A stretch of 12,096 nt of DNA, from assembly GCA_900545665.1 (NCBI GenBank), contig UQZU01000044.1:1-12096 (forward strand). Reading direction: 5' to 3'. Of this stretch, positions 7,288 through 12,096 are shown one piece after another (the first letter of the stretch is position 1; the number at the start of each line of letters is the position of its first letter). The DNA is from an uncultured Collinsella sp. (lineage in GTDB: Bacteria; Actinomycetota; Coriobacteriia; Coriobacteriales; Coriobacteriaceae). A model generated the notes under the pieces. It did no database searches and was not told where the DNA came from. It saw nothing but the letters and a program-made list of their open reading frames with translations. The translations under genes and the position numbers were made by a program.

Positions 7288-7354
7288 AGTTGCGGTGAAA
7301 TAGGGATTGAATAGCGGCTTAAGCCCGCCAAACAGTCCTTATTTCACCGCAACT
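7288..7354. repeat. 67-bp palindromic intergenic element (REP/MITE-like)
   Basis: The left arm 7288-7309, beginning AGTTGCGGTGAAATA, pairs with the right arm 7333-7354, ending TATTTCACCGCAACT. This gives 22 consecutive pairs, 15 of them perfect from the outer end and two of the rest G-T wobbles. The centre holds another palindrome, GGCTTAAGCC. It begins 7 bases after the rsmB stop. As RNA it would be one long hairpin without a U run, and a separate terminator follows, so it is not the primary terminator. Size, symmetry and position suggest a dispersed repeat inserted between convergent genes, but only one copy lies in this window. Confidence 0.7.
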
Positions 7355-7381
7355 CATAGAGCTACCTGCAACAGAAAGAGG

Positions 7382-7420
7382 CAGCCCCGCGATCGGTGTC
7401 GGTCGCGGGGCTGTTTGGTT
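7382..7420 (+). terminator. Strong terminator of fmt-rsmB, between convergent genes
   Basis: CAGCCCCGCGA (7382-7392) pairs perfectly with TCGCGGGGCTG (7403-7413) over a 10-base loop, followed on the + strand by TTTGGTT. On the - strand the stem is followed by CCTCTTTCTGTT, so it may also stop transcription of the convergent zinc-ribbon gene, whose stop codon lies only 9 bases away. Confidence 0.85.
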
Positions 7421-7421
7421 C

Positions 7422-7658
7422 CTAGTGGTTATGCGGGCAGTTGGCGCAGCAGCCGCTCGTGGCGTTGGTGCTGGAGCCGCCGCTTCGCTGGTCGGTGTTG
7501 TAGAAACCGCTGCCCTCAAATTTAATGCCGCTGGCCGAGAATGTCTTGGCCGCCGGGGCACCGCAGCTGGGGCACACGACCTCGGGACTCTCGGACATGG
7601 GATGCTCAACCTCAAACACGTTGCCGCAGCTCGAGCACTTGTAATCGTAGCGCGCCAT
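7422..7658 (-). CDS. FmdB-type zinc-ribbon protein
   Basis: Small protein of 78 residues that begins MARYDYKCSSCGNVFEVEH and fits the FmdB/CxxC regulatory-protein family. Cys8-x-x-Cys11 and Cys29-x-x-Cys32 form the zinc ribbon. The family block GIKFEGSGFYNTD follows. The C-terminus is a short Ser/Gly/Asn tail ending GCCANCPHNH, with three more Cys and two His that might bind a further metal. Family members are loosely named regulators but their biochemical role is mostly unknown, so no function is assigned. On the - strand AAGGA lies a few bases before the ATG, a good binding site. The gene sits 88 bases downstream of the glucan-enzyme gene, with a hairpin between them, and converges on rsmB. 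Confidence 0.88.
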   Translation of the reverse strand: MARYDYKCSSCGNVFEVEHPMSESPEVVCPSCGAPAAKTFSASGIKFEGSGFYNTDQRSGGSSTNATSGCCANCPHNH

Positions 7659-7677
7659 AATACTTCCTTTTCAGCAC

Positions 7678-7702
7678 AAAGCGGGCAGATTACTCTGCCC
7701 GC
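7678..7702 (-). terminator. Hairpin terminator/attenuator between the glucan enzyme and fmdB-like gene
   Basis: GCGGGCAGA and TCTGCCCGC (7681-7689, 7694-7702) form a perfect 9-bp stem. Read on the - strand the loop is GTAA, a stable GNRA tetraloop, and the stem is followed by a short TTT. It lies 45 bases past the stop of the upstream gene and just before the ribosome binding site of the zinc-ribbon gene. It could be that gene's leader hairpin instead of, or as well as, a terminator. Confidence 0.55.
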
Positions 7703-7746
7703 AAAAATTCAAACGTCTGTAACTGTACCCTATATCGGGGGTTTTA

Positions 7747-10700
7747 TCACGCTTCGCCCCAGAATCTATGGTTGTTGCGCAGGAGCTGTGCGGTTTTGTT
7801 TTCGGCGGCTGCAATGTCCGCCTCGTCAGCCTGCCAGGTCCAGTTGCCCGTGGCAACGCCCGGAACGTTCATGCGCGCGTCGTCGCCAAGCCCCAGGATA
7901 TCCTGTAGCGGCATCATCACTAGGGGAGCGTCGCTTGCCAGCGCGTCGCTCATCAGCTTGGCCGCCACCTCAACACCGCTCGGTTCATCGCCGCCCGCAA
8001 AGGTACGGGTGCACCAACCGGCCAGCGTCGACGTATCGTGCGTCGAGGTGTACAGAATCTTGCCGGGCGTGGGATGCACACCGCAGCGAACGTCGTAGTC
8101 GCTAAACTCCAGCACGTCCATGCCGGGGAAGCCGCAGGTCGAAGCCATGGCTCGAACACCGGGCGTCAAATAGCCCAGGTCCTCGGCGATAAAGTTGAGC
8201 GGACCCAGCTCGTCATAGGCGGTCTGGAATAGGTCCTTGCCCGGTCCCGCCAGCCAACGACCTTCGGCGCAAGCCTTGCCTGCGGGGATACTGAAGTAGC
8301 TGTGGAAGCCCAGGAAGTGATCCAGGCGTACGCGATCATAGAGCGAAAACGCACGACGCAGGCGATCCATCCACCAGCTATAGCCGTTCTGCTTCATGTG
8401 GTCCCAGCGGAACGTCGGGTTGCCCCACAACTGGCCCTCGGGAGCAAAGTTGTCGGGCGGCGCACCGGAAATCTCAATCGCCTTGCCGGTATCGGACAGC
8501 CAGAAGTTCTCGGGCTCGCTCCACGCGTCGGCCGAATCGTCGGACACGTACATGGGAATATCGCCGATAACCTCGATTCCTTTCTTGTGCGCATAGTTCA
8601 TGAGCTCACACCAAGCCAGGTCAAAGCGGTACTGCATGTACGCCTGAAGCTCGGCCTCGTCGTGGAAGCGTTTGTCGTCGATCAGATGCTCGTTGTAGCG
8701 CGCGACATCTGCCGGCCAATCATGGCGCGACTCGCCCTCAAAGTACTTCTTAACGGCCATGTAGACGCAGTATTTCTCGAGCCAATCGGCATTGCGATGT
8801 TTAAACGCGGTGTACAGCGGATCGGCACCCTCGCCTCCGCGGGCCTTCCAGGTCTCAAAGTCGGCTGCCAGCTCCTCGTGGCTTTCGGGCAGCAGGTCGA
8901 TATTGCCTGCAAAGGCCGAAGGACCAGCGTAAGGGGAGCGGAAGAAGTCCGTGGGGTTGACGGGGAGAACCTGCCAGTAGCGCATGCCCATGGCGGCCAG
9001 ATGGTCGATAAAGCGACGCGTGGGCGCGCCGATTGTACCCGGCTTGCCGTCGTCGGTCGGCACCGATGTGATATGGCACACAACACCCGCACCGTGATCG
9101 AGCGGCTCCTGCAGGCGCTGCTCGGCATGGTGATAGATGATTGACGAGCCCAGCGGGTACAGGTCGAGCGTGACCGTACCGTTGTGGATCTCGCACTCGT
9201 GACCGCTGATCACGTCACTCGCACATTCGTCGAGCGCCGGAATCGTCACGCGGTGCGAATTGCGCAGGCTGCGGTTGATGATAACCGTCACAGACTCGCC
9301 ATCCTTGCCCGTGCGGTTGTAGGCAAGTACCTCGTCATTGAGCGCGAAGGCCTTGATTTCACCGTCGATCATAAACGGCAGCGCGCGGCGCACAGCGGAT
9401 GCGTTCTTGACGATCGCAAACGTATCGAAGTCGTGCAGGTCTTCCTTGGTCGGCATGGTGCGGCGATTGCCCGGATCGGTGAGACCCTCCAGACCGTACT
9501 CGTCACCGTAATAGATTGAGGGAACGCCCGGGAAGGTCATCTGCATGAGCGTCGCGAGCCAAAAACGGCTCTTGGCCAGGCCCATCGCGTTCTCGTCCAG
9601 ACGCCATTTGCTGCGCTCGCACTCGGGCAGCTTCGACTCGTCGGGGCCGCCGCCGAGCACCGAGATGATGCGCGGACGGTCGTGGCTCGAAAGCAGATTA
9701 AGTGCGCAAGACAGGGCCTCACGCGGATAGTTCTCGCGTAGGGTCTCGATATCCTCGGCAGCTTGGTAGGCGTTTTTGTAGCCCATCAAAAAGCCGATGA
9801 CCATGTCGCGGAAGGGGTAATCCATGGCCGAGTCGAGCTCGGAGCCTTGCAGATAGCGACGCAGATGGCCGTAGCTGATCTTGTTGGAGGCGTCTTCCCA
9901 GACCTCGCCGAGCAACAGCGCGTCGGGCTTCTCGGCGAGCACGGCCTTTTTGATCTCGGTCAGGAAATCGTCCGAAAGCTCGTCGGCCACATCCAGGCGC
10001 CAGCCATGGGCGCCGGCGCGCAGCCATTTGCGTATGATACCGTCCTTGCCCAGGAGCCGCTCGCGTACCAGTTCGGAGCTCTCATTGATGGCGGGCATAT
10101 TGCCCACGCCCCACCAGCAGTCGTACGAGCCGTCCTCGTGGAAATAAAACGCATCGCGCCACGGCGAATCCTCGCTCTGCCACGCGCCCACGCCGGGGTA
10201 GTTGCCGTAGCGGTTGAAGTAGATCGAATCGTCGCCCGTGTGGTTGAACACACCGTCCAGAATAATGGAAATGCCGAGCTTTTCGGCCGCCTCGCACAGC
10301 TCAGTAAAGTCCTGCTCAGTGCCCAGGATCGGGTCGATCTTGCTGTAATCGGCCGTGTCGTAGCGGTGGTTGCTCGCTGCTTCGAAAATGGGGTTGAGGT
10401 AGATGGCTGTAAAGCCCAGCTCGGCGATACGAGGCAGGTCTTCTTGGATGCCTTTGAGCGATCCGCCGTAAAAGTCCCAGGTCTTGATGGAGCCGTCCTC
10501 GGCGCGTTCGTATACGGGCGGCTCGTTCCAGTCCTCGACCATGCGGCGCTGGATTCCGTTGCGCGGCTTTTCGACCTGAGCCAGCGTGCGCTCGCGCCAG
10601 TGCTCGTCGCGGGCATAGCGATCGGGGAAGATCTGGTAGACCATGCCGCGCTCGTACCACTCGGGTCGAACTTCGCGGTGCTTGTAGACGGTGACCTGGA

Positions 10701-11043
10701 ACGACGGCACCTCGGCGTAGTCGTAGGTTACGCCTTCGCCGCCGGTGCGGCCCTGTGGTGCGCCCAGGCGAACCTCGGGCTGACCCTCGATATTGCATAT
10801 AAAGCTGTACCAGATAAGACAGGGCTCGGTGCACTTGAGCTCTACGCTAAATATGCCGTCGCCCTCGTGCGTCATGGGATACCGAGACTCACCGATCTCA
10901 TCGACCCAGGTGCGCAGCGTAAGCGTTGCCTGGTTGGGGTCGGCATCCTCCAGAATCACGGAGAGCGAAAGGGTAGTTCCTGTGGTCACAGCGCCAAATG
11001 GAGTGCGAAACTGCGGCAGACGGCTGTTGTGTATCAATCTCAT
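7747..11043 (-). CDS. GH13 amylase/neopullulanase-type domain fused to GH77 4-alpha-glucanotransferase
   Basis: Bifunctional alpha-glucan enzyme of 1098 residues without signal peptide or membrane segment, so probably cytoplasmic. Residues 1-120 form an N-terminal beta domain of the CBM34/neopullulanase type. The GH13 barrel follows, with region I DGVFNH (263-268), nucleophile Asp351 in GWRLDVADE, acid/base Glu380 in GEVWED, and His454-Asp455 in SSHDRPR (commonly HDT). A C-terminal beta domain runs to about 640. The GH77 part (about 645-1098) has CHITSVP near 656, nucleophile Asp908 in RLDHFLGF, Glu954 in AEDLGYL and Asp1003 in THDTSTLAGW. All catalytic residues of both halves are present. 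It probably hydrolyses or debranches maltodextrin/glycogen and re-joins the chains by transglycosylation. The ribosome binding site is weak, while the promoter and leader look structured. Similar fusions are annotated in databases as bifunctional debranching/4-alpha-glucanotransferase proteins. The exact GH13 specificity is not certain. Confidence 0.93.
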   Translation of the reverse strand: MRLIHNSRLPQFRTPFGAVTTGTTLSLSVILEDADPNQATLTLRTWVDEIGESRYPMTHEGDGIFSVELKCTEPCLIWYSFICNIEGQPEVRLGAPQGRTGGEGVTYDYAEVPSFQVTVYKHREVRPEWYERGMVYQIFPDRYARDEHWRERTLAQVEKPRNGIQRRMVEDWNEPPVYERAEDGSIKTWDFYGGSLKGIQEDLPRIAELGFTAIYLNPIFEAASNHRYDTADYSKIDPILGTEQDFTELCEAAEKLGISIILDGVFNHTGDDSIYFNRYGNYPGVGAWQSEDSPWRDAFYFHEDGSYDCWWGVGNMPAINESSELVRERLLGKDGIIRKWLRAGAHGWRLDVADELSDDFLTEIKKAVLAEKPDALLLGEVWEDASNKISYGHLRRYLQGSELDSAMDYPFRDMVIGFLMGYKNAYQAAEDIETLRENYPREALSCALNLLSSHDRPRIISVLGGGPDESKLPECERSKWRLDENAMGLAKSRFWLATLMQMTFPGVPSIYYGDEYGLEGLTDPGNRRTMPTKEDLHDFDTFAIVKNASAVRRALPFMIDGEIKAFALNDEVLAYNRTGKDGESVTVIINRSLRNSHRVTIPALDECASDVISGHECEIHNGTVTLDLYPLGSSIIYHHAEQRLQEPLDHGAGVVCHITSVPTDDGKPGTIGAPTRRFIDHLAAMGMRYWQVLPVNPTDFFRSPYAGPSAFAGNIDLLPESHEELAADFETWKARGGEGADPLYTAFKHRNADWLEKYCVYMAVKKYFEGESRHDWPADVARYNEHLIDDKRFHDEAELQAYMQYRFDLAWCELMNYAHKKGIEVIGDIPMYVSDDSADAWSEPENFWLSDTGKAIEISGAPPDNFAPEGQLWGNPTFRWDHMKQNGYSWWMDRLRRAFSLYDRVRLDHFLGFHSYFSIPAGKACAEGRWLAGPGKDLFQTAYDELGPLNFIAEDLGYLTPGVRAMASTCGFPGMDVLEFSDYDVRCGVHPTPGKILYTSTHDTSTLAGWCTRTFAGGDEPSGVEVAAKLMSDALASDAPLVMMPLQDILGLGDDARMNVPGVATGNWTWQADEADIAAAENKTAQLLRNNHRFWGEA

Positions 11044-11066
11044 AGTACGGTCCAGTTCAATAGAAT

Positions 11067-11084
11067 CATGGCCTGCTGGCCATG
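11067..11084 (-). other. Leader hairpin upstream of the GH13-GH77 gene
   Basis: CATGGCC-TGCT-GGCCATG is a perfect 7-bp inverted repeat with a 4-base loop, 23 bases ahead of the start codon and downstream of the predicted transcription start. In the mRNA it would form a hairpin. Both arms contain an ATG when read on the - strand, giving two tiny reading frames. The second ends on TGA overlapping the main ATG. Confidence 0.5.
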
Positions 11085-11104
11085 GGCTTTACGCACAGTC
11101 TGTA

Positions 11105-11134
11105 AGTATATCTGTTGGATACAGGCTGTATAAA
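11105..11134 (-). promoter_or_regulatory. Candidate promoter of the GH13-GH77 gene
   Basis: On the - strand, TTTATA (11129-11134) as -35 and TATACT (11105-11110) as -10 are separated by 18 bases. The -10 is one mismatch from consensus; the -35 matches 4 of 6. Transcription would begin near 11098 and give a leader of roughly 55 bases. Confidence 0.5.
11119..11131. promoter_or_regulatory. Candidate operator within the GH13-GH77 promoter
   Basis: ATACAG-G-CTGTAT is a perfect 6+1+6 inverted repeat. It overlaps the proposed -35 box and fills part of the spacer, where a bound repressor would block RNA polymerase. Control by a sugar-responsive regulator is plausible for this enzyme, but no regulator gene is present in the window and the site does not match a family motif I can name. 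Confidence 0.4.
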
Positions 11135-11198
11135 CAACATCCGTTTACCATCGGCGAACGGTTGTCCTAGAAAATCGTTTTACCAACTACCTACAGAG

Positions 11199-11225
11199 AA
11201 GGGGCGCCCGGTTGGAGCGCCCCTT
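11199..11225 (-). terminator. Probable terminator of the Lys/Ala-rich gene
   Basis: AAGGGGCGC (11199-11207) and GCGCCCCTT (11217-11225) form a perfect 9-bp stem with a 9-base loop, 36 bases after the stop codon of the - strand gene at 11262. Outer bases (CCTAC/GTAGG) may extend it across an internal loop. There is no clear U run directly after, as often seen for hairpin terminators in high-GC actinobacteria. Confidence 0.6.
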
Positions 11226-11261
11226 ACGTAGGGTTTGATTAGGTTTTAAATCGTCTGTGGG

Positions 11262-12060
11262 CTAGCGGCGCTTGCGGGTGGCCGTGGCCTTGCGGACGGA
11301 TGTCTTCTTGGTCGGAGCCTTTTCCTCTGCCGGAGCGGCGGGGGAGACCGGAGTCTCCTTGGCGGACTCGGGCTTGGCCTTTACCTCGGCCTTAGGCTGC
11401 TCTTTGGCGGCAGCGGGCTTGTCCTCGACCTTAGCCTCCGCCTTGGGAGCGGCAGTCTTGGTCGTGGTCTTCTTGGCCGTCGTCGTAGAGCGCTTGCGCG
11501 TGGTGGTCTTGGCGGTCGACTTGGCCTCGACGGTTACCTCGGCCTTGGACTCGGCGGGCGTCTCCTCGACTTTGGCGGCCGGCTTTGCGGCTGCCTTGGT
11601 CGTGGCGGCCTTCGTGGTCGTCGACTTCGTTGCCGTGATCTTCTTGGCGGTCGTGGTCGTCTTCTTGGCAGCAGTCTTTGCCGGAGCCTTGGTGGCCGGC
11701 TTGGCTTCAGCAACCTCGGCCTTTACCTCGGGAGCAGCCTCGGCTTCGGCGGCCTTCTTGGCAGCGGCGGTCGTGCGCTTGCGCGTGGTCGTTGCCTTGG
11801 CAGCAGTCGTCTTTGCTGCGGCAGCCTTGGTTGTCGTAGCCTTCTTGGCCGTCGTCTTACGAGTCGTAGTCTTCTTAGCTGCGGGCTTTGCAGCGGGCTT
11901 GACCTCGGCCTCTGCCTTAGGAACAACCTCAGCCTTCACCTCAGGCTCGACCTTTGCGGGCTCAGCCTCAACCGGCTTCTTCTCAACCTTGGGCTCCTCT
12001 GCGGCCACCGGCTCAGCAACAGCCTCAGGCTCGTCGACAACCGACGCCGGCCTCTCAATC
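11262..12060 (-). CDS. Lys/Ala/Thr-rich, histone-H1-like C-terminal region, 5' end missing
   Basis: Partial gene: the last 265 residues are present and the N-terminus is lost at the contig end. The visible part is low complexity. A first stretch is rich in Glu, Pro, Val and Ala (EPEAVAEPVAAEEPKVEKK). It is followed by repeated basic blocks such as AAKKTTTRKTTAKKATTTK, separated by more acidic Ala/Glu/Lys spacers, and the end is KATATRKRR. Such tails resemble bacterial histone-H1-like and HU-type extensions and also occur as disordered arms on RNA- or DNA-binding proteins, so nucleic-acid binding is plausible. No folded domain is visible, so the parent protein cannot be named. An open frame continues to 12089 only because the adapter happens to be open; its GTG start and MGSEMCIRDR are not biological. 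Confidence 0.75.
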
Positions 12061-12096
12061 CTGTCTCTTATACACATCTCCGAGCCCACGAGACTA
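12061..12096. other. Nextera sequencing-adapter sequence at the contig end
   Basis: Bases 12061-12079, CTGTCTCTTATACACATCT, are the Tn5 mosaic end used in Nextera libraries, and 12080-12094 (CCGAGCCCACGAGAC) complete the read-2 transposase adapter. The final TA (12095-12096) would be the first bases of the sample index. This is library contamination; genomic sequence ends at 12060. Confidence 0.98.

Noticed and set aside
9763..11133. 456-codon + strand frame opposite the glucan enzyme
   Set aside because: Antisense shadow of the GH13 half, which has full catalytic motifs on the - strand; no ribosome binding site or family motif was seen.
11262..12060. Repeats in the Lys/Ala-rich gene as a CRISPR or tandem-repeat array
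   Set aside because: The similarity follows repeated Lys, Ala and Thr codons in one open frame; units are irregular and there are no spacers of even length.

Overview
The window looks like chromosomal DNA from a high-GC, anaerobic gut actinobacterium. The best guess is a Collinsella-like member of the Coriobacteriia, inferred from the Actinobacteria-like codon use, the gene set and a cytoplasmic GH13-GH77 fusion; no rRNA or other marker here proves the genus. The right edge is not natural: bases 12061-12096 are a Nextera sequencing adapter plus two further bases. The window therefore ends at an assembly-contig end, and its last gene is cut.

Layout, left to right. (1) gltX (161-1636) lies on the + strand behind a plausible promoter and is closed by a strong terminator hairpin at 1660-1694. 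(2) priA (1726-4179) and def (4198-4734) are closely spaced on the + strand. A terminator follows at 4821-4859. (3) fmt (4964-5884) and rsmB (5881-7281) overlap by four bases and end in a terminator at 7382-7420, with a long palindromic repeat at 7288-7354 in between. This is the priA-def-fmt-rsmB order known from many Gram-positive bacteria: replication restart, N-terminal deformylation, initiator-tRNA formylation and 16S rRNA methylation. (4) On the - strand, converging on rsmB, are a small FmdB-type zinc-ribbon gene (7422-7658) and an 1098-residue fusion of a GH13 amylase/neopullulanase-type enzyme with a GH77 4-alpha-glucanotransferase (7747-11043). The fusion has its own promoter and a candidate operator. 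(5) At the right edge is the C-terminal part of a Lys/Ala/Thr-rich, histone-H1-like protein (11262-12060, - strand), cut by the adapter.

The gene content is mostly housekeeping: translation start (GluRS, Def, Fmt), ribosome maturation (RsmB) and replication restart (PriA), beside one alpha-glucan-processing enzyme. I see no CRISPR array, phage module, transposase or defence island. The most notable signals are a sliding-clamp-binding-like QLSLF motif at the extreme N-terminus of PriA, an abrupt loss of C in favour of T just after a G9 tract upstream of fmt that recovers gradually through rsmB, a 67-bp palindromic intergenic element, the double-enzyme glucan gene with its unusual leader, and the adapter-derived false start of the last gene.
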